The position numbers and the translations under genes were made by a program. Below, in pieces: positions 8,547-16,646 of a stretch of 64,000 nucleotides of DNA (the stretch's first letter is position 1; each line of letters opens with the position of its first letter). The notes under the pieces were generated by a model. The model did not search any database. It was not told the DNA's origin and saw nothing but the letters and a program-made list of their open reading frames with translations. Source of the DNA: Streptomyces tsukubensis (GTDB lineage Bacteria; Actinomycetota; Actinomycetes; Streptomycetales; Streptomycetaceae); the NCBI RefSeq assembly GCF_009296025.1, contig NZ_CP045178.1:4712001-4776000 (forward strand), written 5' to 3'.

Positions 8547-8813
8547 ATGAGCAACTCCGTCACATCTGCCTCCGCAGCCTCCTTCGCCGACGTGGTCCTG
8601 GCCCTCCTGGTCGACAAGTACGAGGCCCCCGCCGAAACCACCTCCGTCGACACGGATTTCGAAAGCATCGGCTTCGATTCGCTCATCCTCGTCGAGGTCG
8701 CCGTGGACCTCAGCCGCCAGTACGGCGTGGAGGTCGCCGACGACGAGCTCCAGGAGGCCGGTACCGCACTCGGGGTCGCCGAGTTGCTGGTGGCGAAGGG
8801 CGCCGCCGCCTGA
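8547..8813 (+). CDS. Acyl carrier protein
   Basis: An 88-residue free-standing carrier protein. Ser45 in IGFDSLILVE is the phosphopantetheine site, and the flanking helices match a normal ACP fold. It should hold the growing acyl chain made by the neighbouring KASIII enzyme. The ATG at 8547 follows GGAGAGGAAAC. The HAD phosphatase gene begins 58 bases downstream. It could instead serve a starter C domain of an NRPS elsewhere, but the position points to the AvrD-like set. Confidence 0.93.
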   Translation: MSNSVTSASAASFADVVLALLVDKYEAPAETTSVDTDFESIGFDSLILVEVAVDLSRQYGVEVADDELQEAGTALGVAELLVAKGAAA

Positions 8814-8871
8814 CCTCGGGGCTCTCCCGTCCACCCCTCCGGCCGCACTCCTCCTCCGGGATGGCTCCGAC

Positions 8872-9621
8872 ATGACCTTCGCCGATCACCGCCCCGCCGC
8901 CTTCTTCGACGTCGACGACACTCTGACCCGCGGCACGGCGATCTTCCGCTTCCTCGTCTACTGGTACGCGGCTCGGGGCCGGCCCTCGCACGAGGCCGTG
9001 CACGCCCGTCAGCGCCTGAAAGCCATGACGATGGCAGGCGTCAGCCGTGCGGAGACCAACCGCGCCTACTTCCGGCTGCTGACCGGCGCGTCCGCTGTCG
9101 AGATCACGCGACTCGCCGAGGCGTGGTTCCTCGCCGAGGTGGCCGGGGGCGGCTTCTTCCACGAACCCGTCCTGGAAGCGCTGCGCGCCCACCGCCGGGA
9201 TGGCTACCGAGTCGTCCTGGTCTCCGGCTCGTTCCCCGCTGTGCTGCTGCCCCTCGTCGAGTACGTCGGCGCACATCACCTGCTGTGCACCGAACCCGAG
9301 ATAGATCCGGTCTCGCGCGCCTACACCGGCAGGGTGCCCGACGGCCCCCACCAGCCGATGATCGGCGACGCCAAGTCGGCGGCCGTACGGGGACTGGCCG
9401 CCGACCACCGCATCGACCTGGCCTCCTCCATCGCCTACGGGGATCACATCTCCGACGCGCCGATGCTCGCACTGACCGACCGCGCCGTGATCGTCGGTGA
9501 CGACCCGCACCTGCGCCGCCTCGCGGCCCACCACGGGTGGTACCGGCTGCCGAAGGCGCCTTCGCCCCTCGCCGTACCCCTGCCCGAACCGAATCCCACC
9601 CCACCGGGAGCACTGCTGTGA
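8872..9621 (+). CDS. HAD-IB family phosphatase
   Basis: A 249-residue cytoplasmic phosphohydrolase of the SerB-like HAD-IB group. Motif I is DVDDTLT (residues about 15-21, two catalytic Asp). Motif II is VSGSF near 119, and the conserved Lys lies in GDAKSAAV. Motif III is YGDHISDAPML near 189. It likely removes phosphate from a small intermediate. In A-factor-type butyrolactone pathways a phosphatase acts after coupling of the acyl chain to a phosphorylated C3 unit, and a similar role with the AvrD-like protein is my inference. Its stop overlaps the next gene's start (GTGA, 9618-9621), so the two are translationally coupled. Confidence 0.9.
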   Translation: MTFADHRPAAFFDVDDTLTRGTAIFRFLVYWYAARGRPSHEAVHARQRLKAMTMAGVSRAETNRAYFRLLTGASAVEITRLAEAWFLAEVAGGGFFHEPVLEALRAHRRDGYRVVLVSGSFPAVLLPLVEYVGAHHLLCTEPEIDPVSRAYTGRVPDGPHQPMIGDAKSAAVRGLAADHRIDLASSIAYGDHISDAPMLALTDRAVIVGDDPHLRRLAAHHGWYRLPKAPSPLAVPLPEPNPTPPGALL

Positions 9622-10208
9622 GGATCGCCCTCGTCGGCGCCTACGGAGCCGGCAAAACCACCTTGATCAGCGCCGCCACGGCCCGCGTCGGGCTGCCCGC
9701 CGCACACGGCACCCCCATGCGGGACCCCGTGGGCAGCCGACGGCCCACCTCGTTGGAGGAGGCCACCGAGCCCGAGCTGATCCAGCTCGTCGTACGCCGT
9801 CACGCCGAGCGGCTGCTGGCCGAGGCCGCGTACCCGAAGGGCTTCATCTCGGACGGCTCTCTCCTGCACGAGTGGGTCTACGCGACGGTCCGGCTCGCGG
9901 TCGGCCTCCACCCCCGCATCGGCCAGGACGTGGAGGCCGGGCCGGGCACCGGTGACCTCTACCGCACCGTGCTCGACCACCTGGGCCGCGAGTTCCTGCA
10001 CCGCGCGCTCACCTCGTACGACGTCTTCGTCCATCTCCCCGTCGAGTTCCCCCTCCACGACGACACACCGCCCATCGCCGAGCACTTCCGCGTCCTCTCC
10101 GACCGCCTTCTCCTGGACACGCTCCATGCGGCGGGCGCCCCCGTCCGTACGGTCTCCGGTCCCCTCGACGACCGTCTGGCCGCCCTGGTGGCCCTCACGG
10201 GTGCGTGA
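9618..10208 (+). CDS. Second P-loop NTPase, paralogue of the gene at 6437
   Basis: A 196-residue P-loop protein starting at GTG 9618, overlapping the HAD gene by 4 bases. Walker A is VGAYGAGKT. The motif order matches the 231-residue relative at 6437, including EPELIQLVVRRHAERL, FISDGSLLHEWVYA and the FVHLPVEFPL stretch. It is about 35 residues shorter, mainly through internal gaps. The two may act as a heteromeric kinase or on successive substrates. Its stop (TGA 10206-10208) touches the ISL3 scrap, so the set seems to have been bounded by a transposition event. Function beyond NTP binding is not known. Confidence 0.8.
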   Translation: MRIALVGAYGAGKTTLISAATARVGLPAAHGTPMRDPVGSRRPTSLEEATEPELIQLVVRRHAERLLAEAAYPKGFISDGSLLHEWVYATVRLAVGLHPRIGQDVEAGPGTGDLYRTVLDHLGREFLHRALTSYDVFVHLPVEFPLHDDTPPIAEHFRVLSDRLLLDTLHAAGAPVRTVSGPLDDRLAALVALTGA

Positions 10209-10300
10209 TCATCGACGCCGAGACCGGCGAGCGGATCGACGTCCGGCCCGACCGCACCGCCCAGGCCCTGATCGCGTGGCCGCGCGAACATCCCGGGGCC
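10205..10300 (+). pseudogene. Remnant of an ISL3-family transposase
   Basis: About 31 codons starting VIIDAETGERIDVRPDRTAQ match the conserved core of actinomycete ISL3 transposases (pattern V-D-x-E-T...D-x-L-P-D-R-T-A...W-L-R-x-H-P-G). The frame then runs into unrelated sequence. There are no terminal repeats, so it is a dead fragment. Confidence 0.65.
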
Positions 10301-10744
10301 GGTGGCCGGACGCCTTGCGGGTCGACGGCGGGGTGGTGGCCTTCCGTGAGCCGGTCGGGGACGAACGAGTTGGCTTGTCCGCAGGTGGGACCCGCCCTCC
10401 CGGCGGCGATCCGGCGTCCCGTGCCGTTCGCGCCGGTGCCGCACGCGTACTCCTCGTCGCCGGTCGACCGCGGGGATTCGCCCGCCTCTGTCGCACCTTT
10501 CCGCCACCTCGCCGAGGAAAACAGCTTGCAGCCCACGGACTCTCCGCCTACGGTGCTGCGCATGGGTTCTCTGTGATATTCCCCGTGCGGCCGCGTTGAG
10601 CTTGGCTCCGTCGTCGCGCGTTCTCATCCGTGCTTGCGTTCCTCCCGTGATGCCGCCTGTCCGGCGTGCCGCGGAGTGTTTCCGGCGTGCGCGGATGCGT
10701 CCGTCCATCCGTGCCGATCGGCCCGGCCGAGAACAGGGGACTCC
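10301..10744. other. Intergenic region left of the ABC-F gene
   Basis: No gene is recognised in these 444 bp. ABC-F resistance genes are often controlled by leader-peptide attenuation, but no clear leader peptide plus hairpin is visible here. The sequence may be decayed mobile-element DNA. Confidence 0.5.
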
Positions 10745-12409
10745 ATGCTTACCGCACAGCTATCTCTTCAGAACGTCACCCGCCGCTACGACGACCACGT
10801 CGTGCTGGACGACGTGTCCTTCAGCGTCAAGCCGGGCGAGAGGGCCGGCATCGTCGGCGACAACGGAGCCGGAAAATCGACCCTGTTGCGACTGATCGCC
10901 GGGCAGGACCGGCCGGACAACGGCGAACTGACGGTGATCGCACCGGGCGGATCGGGCTATCTGGCCCAGTCGTTGGCCCTGCCGTCCGAGGCCACTGTCC
11001 AGGACGCGGTGGACATGGCTCTCGCCGACCTGCGGGAACTCGAAGCGCGGATGCACCACGCCGAAGACGGACTCACGGGCTTGGCGGGGGCGGAGCTGAC
11101 CGCCGCGCTGGACGCCTACGCCCGTGTGGTCGCCCAGTACGAGGCGCGCGCCGGCTACGAGGCCGACGCCCGGGTGGACATCGCCCTGCACGGGCTCGGC
11201 CTGCCGGGTCTGGCTCGGGATCGGGCCCTGGGCACGCTGTCGGGCGGTGAGCGATCACGGCTGGCGCTGGCCGCGACCTTGGCGTCCCAGCCCGAGCTGC
11301 TGCTGCTGGACGAGCCGACCAACGATCTGGACGACCAGGCGGTGAGCTGGCTGGAGGCACACCTGCGGGCGCATCGCGGCACGGTGCTCGCGGTCACCCA
11401 TGACCGGGTGTTCCTGGAGCGGGCCACCACCACGATCCTGGAGGTCGGCGAGGGCAAGGTGACACGTCACGGCGACGGCTACCGCGGCTACCTCGCCGCC
11501 AAGGCCGCTGAGCGGCGGCGCCGTCTGCAGGAGTACGCGGACTGGTGCGCGGAGCTGGCTCGCAACCAGAAGCTGGCAGCCACGAACGTGGCACGGCTGG
11601 AGGCGGTGCCTCGCAAGCTGCCGTTCGCCGTGTTCGGCCACGGCGGCTTCCGTGCCCGTGGCCGTGGACACGGGGCGATGGTCCGTATCCGCAATGCGAA
11701 GGAGCGTGTCGGACGGCTGACGGACAATCCTGTCGCTCCGCCGCCCGAACCGCTGGTCTTCGCCGCTCGGATGACCACCGCCGACGGTCAGACGTCGCAC
11801 GCCGCCGCGGAACTCACCGGTATCCGCGTCGGGGACCGGCTGCACGTGCCTTCGCTGCGGATCGGCGGCGAGGAGCGGCTGTTGGTCACCGGGCCCAACG
11901 GGGCCGGCAAGACGACGCTCATGCGGGTGCTGGCGGGTGAGTTGCAGCCCGATGAGGGGACGGTGCGCACGCGGGGAAGGGTCGGGCACTTGAGGCAGGA
12001 GGAGACACCGTGGCCGCCCGGCCTGACCATCCCGCAGGCGTTCGCCCACGGCCGCGGAGGCGAACTGGACGAGCACATCGACCATCTGTTGTCCCTCGGC
12101 CTGTTCAGCCCTGCCGACCTGCGCCTGGTAGTGAGCGAGCTGTCCTATGGACAGAGGCGCCGGATCGAACTGGCCCGCCTCGTCAGCGAACCCATCGACC
12201 TGTTGCTGCTGGACGAGCCCACCAACCACCTTTCCCCCGTCTTGGTCGAAGAACTGGAAGGAGCCCTGGCCTGCTACCGAGGCGCGGTCGTCGTCGTCAC
12301 CCACGACCGCCGCATGCGAACCCGCTTCACCGGCAGGCACGTGGAACTGAACGCCGGTCACGTCGCACAGTCTGTGCGACATCCCGCGAGTTCCCCTGAG
12401 TCCTGCTGA
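10745..12409 (+). CDS. ABC-F family ATPase (possible ribosome-protection resistance protein)
   Basis: A 554-residue soluble protein with two ATPase domains and no membrane segments. Domain 1 has Walker A VGDNGAGKST and signature LSGGERSRLALA. Domain 2 has GPNGAGKTT and the altered signature LSYGQRRRIELA. LLLLDEPTN Walker B sequences occur in both. A charged linker lies between the domains at residues about 245-330. ABC-F proteins bind the ribosome, and several from antibiotic producers protect it from macrolides, lincosamides or streptogramins, so self-resistance is possible. The ATG at 10745 follows ACAGGGGACTCC. It could also be a plain translation factor; its linkage to any one cluster is uncertain. 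Confidence 0.88.
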   Translation: MLTAQLSLQNVTRRYDDHVVLDDVSFSVKPGERAGIVGDNGAGKSTLLRLIAGQDRPDNGELTVIAPGGSGYLAQSLALPSEATVQDAVDMALADLRELEARMHHAEDGLTGLAGAELTAALDAYARVVAQYEARAGYEADARVDIALHGLGLPGLARDRALGTLSGGERSRLALAATLASQPELLLLDEPTNDLDDQAVSWLEAHLRAHRGTVLAVTHDRVFLERATTTILEVGEGKVTRHGDGYRGYLAAKAAERRRRLQEYADWCAELARNQKLAATNVARLEAVPRKLPFAVFGHGGFRARGRGHGAMVRIRNAKERVGRLTDNPVAPPPEPLVFAARMTTADGQTSHAAAELTGIRVGDRLHVPSLRIGGEERLLVTGPNGAGKTTLMRVLAGELQPDEGTVRTRGRVGHLRQEETPWPPGLTIPQAFAHGRGGELDEHIDHLLSLGLFSPADLRLVVSELSYGQRRRIELARLVSEPIDLLLLDEPTNHLSPVLVEELEGALACYRGAVVVVTHDRRMRTRFTGRHVELNAGHVAQSVRHPASSPESC

Positions 12410-12578
12410 GTCCTGCTGAGTCCTTGTCTCCATGGCCAGGGGCAAGGTGAGGAGGCTCGGGTTGGCGCCGGCAGCCGTACGCGACCCGCGCGAGTGTCAT
12501 TCCGGTCAGGCCATGTCGGCCGACCAGGGGCGGGGCACCTTCGTCCGCTGTGGACAGCTTCGGGAGTCGTGGGCCGAC

Positions 12579-13151
12579 TCAGCGGGCCGTCGGAGCCGAC
12601 AGTGTGACTGCCTCGCGCAACTCGTCGGAGGCCTGGGTGATCAGCTGGGAGAGGGAGGCGTCCGGGGAGGTCAGCCAGCGGGACGTGGCGCGCCGGTGGA
12701 TCGCCAGCGTCACGTCGATGATGAAGCGTGCCTTGCCGGGCTCGACGCCGCGGCGCTCCAGCGCCAGCGCCAGCGCGTCGGCGATGTCGGCGAGTTTGAT
12801 CAGATCGCGCTCGGCCAGTGCCGGGTTGGCGGCGATCACTCTGACGCGGCGCAGCAGGAACTCGCGCGGGCGAAAGATCTCCTCGGCGGTTCTCAGCGCG
12901 GTCAGCAGCGCCTCGATCGGCGTGAGGCCCGGGTCGGTCGCCTCGACCTGGGCGACGAGGTGGGCCTCAAGTTCGTTACCGGCGAAGAGGACTTCCCGCT
13001 TGTCGGGGAAGTAACGGTAGAAGGAGCGCTCCTTCAGACCGGCGGCGCCCGCGATCTGCGCGACCGAGGTGCGCTCGAACCCCTGCGTCTCGAACAGTTC
13101 GAGCGCCGCGCGCTCAAGCCGGCCTTGTGCGTCGGATTCCCATCTCGGCAT
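12579..13151 (-). CDS. TetR-family repressor
   Basis: A 190-residue regulator. The N-terminal HTH carries LFETQGFERTSVAQIAGAAG and ERSFYRYFPDKREVLF, the classic TetR sequence. The C-terminal domain (about 75-185) is the ligand and dimer part. It faces the quinone-oxidoreductase-like gene at 13236. The 84-bp gap holds a palindrome (13167-13183) and a second related site (13201-13218), so it probably represses both itself and the oxidoreductase. The ATG is at 13151. Confidence 0.92.
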   Translation of the reverse strand: MPRWESDAQGRLERAALELFETQGFERTSVAQIAGAAGLKERSFYRYFPDKREVLFAGNELEAHLVAQVEATDPGLTPIEALLTALRTAEEIFRPREFLLRRVRVIAANPALAERDLIKLADIADALALALERRGVEPGKARFIIDVTLAIHRRATSRWLTSPDASLSQLITQASDELREAVTLSAPTAR

Positions 13152-13166
13152 ACCCCACAGGATACG

Positions 13167-13218
13167 ACAACAGCATCTGTTGTAGCGATGCTATTGTCGG
13201 TGACAACAGATGCTGTCA
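13167..13218. promoter_or_regulatory. Paired TetR operators
   Basis: ACAACAG-CAT-CTGTTGT at 13167-13183 is a perfect inverted repeat. TGACAACAGATGCTGTCA at 13201-13218 has the same half site (GACAACAG) and TGACA/TGTCA ends. A third half site, GATGCTATTGTC, lies between them. The position between divergent regulator and target genes supports operator function. Confidence 0.7.
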
Positions 13219-13235
13219 TCACCCGGGAGATCGTC

Positions 13236-14186
13236 ATGAAGGCTCTTCAGTTCGACCGGTTCGGGTCCCCGGACGTGATCGTGCTCCGCGACGTCCCACA
13301 GCCGGAACCGGGACCCGGTCAGATCCGGATCGCCGTGCGGGCGTGCGGCCTGACACCGGCCGACTGGCACGTCGTCGACGGTCTCCTCGCCGACCATCTG
13401 CCGTCGCTGCCGCGCGGGCTCGGATTGGAGATCGCGGGCACGGTCGACGCGCTCGGTGAGGGCGTCACCGGCGTCCGGATCGGCGACCGCGTGTTCGGCC
13501 CGGCCACCTTCGACGGTCCGACGGCCGGTGCTGCCGAGTACGCGCTGATGCCGGCCTGGGCACATATCCCCGAAGGCGTCACCGTCGAGCAGGCCGCCGC
13601 GTTGCCGATGGCGGCCGAGACGGCGTGGCGCGCGCTCGACGACCTCGGCGTCCAGCCGGGTGAGCTGCTGCTCGTCCACGGCGCGGGTACCACCGTGGGT
13701 GAGGCGGCGGTGCGCTTCGCGCTGCACCGGGGTATGCGGGTGATCGCCACCGCCGGGCCGACCCGGGCAGCAGCTCTGGGTGAGATCGGCGCCCGGGTTG
13801 CCGCCTACGGCGAGGGCATGGCAGGACGTGTCAGGGCGCTGTCCGGAGGCCGCGTCGATCGTGCCCTCGACGCGGCGCCGACCGGGGGCCGGATCGACCG
13901 CGCCGACCAGCCCAGCCCGGCAGGCGGCTCACTACCGACCCTGATCGGGCTGACCGGGGATCCCGACCGTGTCCTCACCGTCTCGGACTTCGCCGCCGCG
14001 GCCGAGCTGGGCGTCCGGACCACCACCGAGATCCGCTATGAGCAGATGGACGAGTTCGCCCGGCTCGCCGGCGACGGCATCCTGGTCGTACCGGTCGCCC
14101 GCACCTACACGCTCGACCAGGTCCAGGAAGCGGCCGAGCTCAGCCAGTCCCGCCGACCCGGCGGCAAGCTCCTGCTCGTCCTGTGA
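13236..14186 (+). CDS. NADP-dependent quinone oxidoreductase / MDR-type dehydrogenase
   Basis: A 316-residue medium-chain dehydrogenase of the zinc-free quinone-oxidoreductase type. The N-terminal GroES-like part begins MKALQFDRFGSPDVI. The NADP-binding loop is HGAGTTVGEAAVRFALHRG (residues about 148-166), a variant of GxGxxG. No structural-zinc cysteines are seen. It probably reduces reactive enones or quinones, with expression induced when the divergent TetR protein releases its operator. The ATG is at 13236. Confidence 0.9.
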   Translation: MKALQFDRFGSPDVIVLRDVPQPEPGPGQIRIAVRACGLTPADWHVVDGLLADHLPSLPRGLGLEIAGTVDALGEGVTGVRIGDRVFGPATFDGPTAGAAEYALMPAWAHIPEGVTVEQAAALPMAAETAWRALDDLGVQPGELLLVHGAGTTVGEAAVRFALHRGMRVIATAGPTRAAALGEIGARVAAYGEGMAGRVRALSGGRVDRALDAAPTGGRIDRADQPSPAGGSLPTLIGLTGDPDRVLTVSDFAAAAELGVRTTTEIRYEQMDEFARLAGDGILVVPVARTYTLDQVQEAAELSQSRRPGGKLLLVL

Positions 14187-14462
14187 TCGCCCTGCCGGCC
14201 TGACAGAGCGAGACCACCTCGACGAGGAGCGGGGCGGGCCTCTTTTCCAGGCCGACCTCAAAGCCGCTCCCGCGTGTTCGCCGCGAACCCACGGGTCAAT
14301 CCCCGGGAATGGCGTCCCTGGACCCTCGGGTTTGCGCTGAAGAAGCTTCAGTTTCCGCGAACTCGCGGGGAACTCGGCCCTGTTCTCCTGAAGCAACGGC
14401 GACGTGACCGGTAGCCCTCCGTCATCCGAGTGACGTTCGGTCAGGGTGAGCGACGCGGGGGT
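14187..14462. other. Spacer after the oxidoreductase gene
   Basis: No gene or clear element is seen between the oxidoreductase stop and the shared terminator hairpin. Confidence 0.5.
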
Positions 14463-14502
14463 CAGGGGGCTTCGCCCGACTGGAGGGTGGCGAAGCCCCC
14501 TG
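14463..14502. terminator. Bidirectional hairpin between convergent genes
   Basis: Arms CAGGGGGCTTCGCC (14463-14476) and GGCGAAGCCCCCTG (14489-14502) pair perfectly over 14 bp with a 12-base loop. It lies just before the stop of the minus-strand hydrolase and after the plus-strand oxidoreductase. Confidence 0.8.
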
Positions 14503-14507
14503 CCCGC

Positions 14508-15842
14508 TTACCGGTGATCGCGGAGGAAGGCCGGGATGCCGGCTCGCGTCGGGTAGTCGGGCAGGGGCGCGGGCTTGTCCTGGAGGAACGCGGTGATGAC
14601 GGCTGCTGCTCGTCGGTCGTTGTCACCCAGGCCGTTCCACATGTGGTGGCCGACGCCTGGCATGTACTGGGTGCGCTGGACGGCGGGGTTGTCCGCGAGG
14701 ATGGTCGTCGCCCACTGCCGGAGCTGGGAGGAGCACTCGGCGACCATCAGCATCGCGGGTGTCCGAGAGCGCCTCAGCCGAGGAGCGAGGGAAGCGGAGT
14801 CCTTGATCGTTTGCTGGATACGGAGGCTGGCGGCGGCGCTGAAGGAGAAGTTCCGCGCCGTGTCCTCGACCGGGATCCGGTGCGCGTCCCGCGCGCAGTA
14901 GGCGGACGCGGTGTCACTGCCGAGATCGGCGGCGGTGAGGGCGTTGTCGCCTTCCGCCTGTCCGACCAGCCCGTTGTCCGGGCTGAGCAGTCCGAGTCGC
15001 ATGAGGCCGAAAGCGACCGCGTACCGCGGGACGTGTGTGGAGCGCGGTCCTGTCATGGCCGGTGCGATGTCGCGGGCCGACGGCCGGCCCTTCTGTCCCG
15101 CGATCCGGGCGGTGGGGCCGTCCATCGGACCTGGCTCGGCGATGACCGCCCGGCGCAGGTGTGCGGCGGTGGCCGGGTCGGCGAGCGCGCGGGTGAGCAC
15201 GACCGCGCCCGAGGAGAAACCCAGTACGTCGGCGCGGCCCTTGCCGAGTCTGCTGACGAAGGCGCCGAGGTCATGGACGGACCGGGTGATCGAGTACTGG
15301 TTCATGGGCAGCAGGTCGCTGCGGCCGCCGCCGGCCTGTTCGTAGGCGTACACGTCGTAGCCCTGTCCCGCGAGCCGCCGCAGGAAGCGGTGGTCGTGTA
15401 CCGAGATGCCGCGCACCGGGCCGCCGTTGAGGTAGACGAGCGGGTCGTGTTGCCTGGGGCTGTTGCCGGTGGCCGGGTAGTGGTAGACGGCGACCCGGCT
15501 GCCGGTGGACAGGCGCCAGTGCTCGGTGGTCACGAAGGCCGGCGCGGGCGGGTGGTGGCGCGTTGTGGGGACGGTGGGGACGCACACCGGCAGGGTCAGG
15601 GCCGCTGCGACGAGCACCGGCAGAAAGGGCGCCAGCCGTCCCCGCCAGGAGCGGCGGCGGCCTCGCCACAGGGCCGCGAGAACCGCGATCCCGACAACCG
15701 CGGACCATGCGGCCGACCCCGATCCCGCGCCGTCGGTGGCGACGATCAGCGCCACGAAGACGGCGACCAGCCCCACTACTGCGGAGGTGGCCACCAGCAG
15801 GCGGCCCATGAAGCGCGAAGCACGTATGACGGACGGTGGCAC
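14508..15842 (-). CDS. Alpha/beta hydrolase with N-terminal membrane segments
   Basis: A 444-residue protein. The first ~100 residues contain about three hydrophobic segments (for example LVATSAVVGLVAVFVALIV), so the enzyme is probably anchored with its hydrolase domain outside the cytoplasm. The hydrolase domain runs from about residue 120 to the end. YLNGGP resembles the oxyanion strand, GFSSGA holds the nucleophile Ser, and GVGHHMW the catalytic His. It resembles proline-iminopeptidase-type hydrolases. I chose GTG 15842 because GGGGAG lies 6 bases upstream; an ATG at 15869 overlaps the operator. It is divergent from a TetR gene and likely repressed by it. The substrate is unknown. Confidence 0.8.
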   Translation of the reverse strand: MPPSVIRASRFMGRLLVATSAVVGLVAVFVALIVATDGAGSGSAAWSAVVGIAVLAALWRGRRRSWRGRLAPFLPVLVAAALTLPVCVPTVPTTRHHPPAPAFVTTEHWRLSTGSRVAVYHYPATGNSPRQHDPLVYLNGGPVRGISVHDHRFLRRLAGQGYDVYAYEQAGGGRSDLLPMNQYSITRSVHDLGAFVSRLGKGRADVLGFSSGAVVLTRALADPATAAHLRRAVIAEPGPMDGPTARIAGQKGRPSARDIAPAMTGPRSTHVPRYAVAFGLMRLGLLSPDNGLVGQAEGDNALTAADLGSDTASAYCARDAHRIPVEDTARNFSFSAAASLRIQQTIKDSASLAPRLRRSRTPAMLMVAECSSQLRQWATTILADNPAVQRTQYMPGVGHHMWNGLGDNDRRAAAVITAFLQDKPAPLPDYPTRAGIPAFLRDHR

Positions 15843-15864
15843 GGTGAGCTCCCCAGAGTTTTGG

Positions 15865-15886
15865 AACACTGTTTTGAAACGATGTT
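15865..15886. promoter_or_regulatory. TetR operator between hydrolase and regulator
   Basis: AACACTGTTT-TG-AAACGATGTT is an imperfect inverted repeat (8 of 10 pairs) in the 68-bp divergent gap. It is a likely binding site for the TetR protein encoded at 15911. Confidence 0.6.
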
Positions 15887-15910
15887 ATCAGCATGGGTAG
15901 ACTGCTTCCC

Positions 15911-16528
15911 ATGGGAAGGCCGAGGACGAACGACACCGCCGTCAGAGAACGGCTCGTGGCATGCGCGACCGAGATGTTCGCCACCCGTCCCCAGGGGTCG
16001 GTCACAGTCCGCGCGCTGGCCACCGCCGCGGGAACGTCGACCGCGGCGGTGTACACCTTGTTCCAGGGCAAGGACGGGCTGATCCGCGAGGTGCGCGACC
16101 GGGCGATCGCCGGCCTGTTCGAGGACCTGACGGCCGTTTCCGGCTCGGAGTCCGCCCTGGAGGATCTGTACGCGTTGGCCGCGGCGTATCGCCATTGGGG
16201 GCTCGAACACCGCCACCTGTACGCGGTGTTGTTCGGTGGCGCGCAGTCCTTCGTACCGTCGACCCGGGTCGGCGACCGAGACCCGGTGCGACCGCTTGTC
16301 GCGGCGATCGACCGTGCCGTGGCGGACCGGATCCTCGCGGGCGACACCACACGGATCGCCGTCTCGTTGTGGGTCGCCCTGCACGGGCTCGTGAACCTCG
16401 AACTCGCCGGCAGTCTCGACGGCGCCGCGGCCGGGACCGCGTTCCGGTCAACGATTGACGCGGTCCTGCGCGGCTGGGCGACTCCCGCCGCATTGCCTGG
16501 TCTTCGAGGCGCGTACCCGGCGCTGTGA
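15911..16528 (+). CDS. TetR-family regulator
   Basis: A 205-residue regulator with an HTH at about residues 25-55 (VRALATAAGTSTAAVYTLFQGKDG, read over several motifs). The C-terminal part shows WVALHGLVNLELAG, as in TetR proteins with a WHG-type ligand domain. The start is set at MGRPRTND, the usual beginning of this group. An ATG at 15893 would add 6 residues, and neither has a clear ribosome site. It probably autoregulates and represses the divergent membrane hydrolase through the operator at 15865. Confidence 0.9.
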   Translation: MGRPRTNDTAVRERLVACATEMFATRPQGSVTVRALATAAGTSTAAVYTLFQGKDGLIREVRDRAIAGLFEDLTAVSGSESALEDLYALAAAYRHWGLEHRHLYAVLFGGAQSFVPSTRVGDRDPVRPLVAAIDRAVADRILAGDTTRIAVSLWVALHGLVNLELAGSLDGAAAGTAFRSTIDAVLRGWATPAALPGLRGAYPAL

Positions 16529-16630
16529 CGCCAATCGCTCAGCGGTCGTACGGAGACGACTGGCGGGGGACCGGGTCGAAGGGTGGGGTCGGCAGGACGC
16601 CGCCGCTGCCGCGGTCGACCGGTTGTGGAT

Positions 16631-16646
16631 ATTGGTCTGAACCTAT
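16631..16646. promoter_or_regulatory. Possible DasR-responsive element (dre-like)
   Basis: ATTGGTCTGAACCTAT matches the dre palindrome ACTGGTCTAGACCAGT at 11 of 16 positions, with the TGGTCT half intact. It abuts the -35 box of the promoter at 16646. DasR links amino-sugar supply to secondary metabolism in Streptomyces. The match is imperfect. Confidence 0.35.

Noticed and set aside
6110..8848. A 912-codon minus-strand frame opposite NTPase, KASIII and ACP genes
   Set aside because: It has no domain and is a shadow of strongly coding plus-strand genes with matching third-position GC.
12362..12380. Perfect 19-bp palindrome (GTCGCACAG-T-CTGTGCGAC)
   Set aside because: It lies inside the coding end of the ABC-F gene, so it is probably a chance or coding-constrained match; a terminator role is possible but not supported.
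12432..13235. Long plus-strand frame leading into the oxidoreductase gene
   Set aside because: It is antisense to the TetR gene and only extends a GC-rich open frame; the oxidoreductase family starts at 13236.
14430..16082. Long plus-strand frame opposite the membrane hydrolase
   Set aside because: Gly/Arg-rich shadow frame of a recognised gene; no domain or ribosome site.
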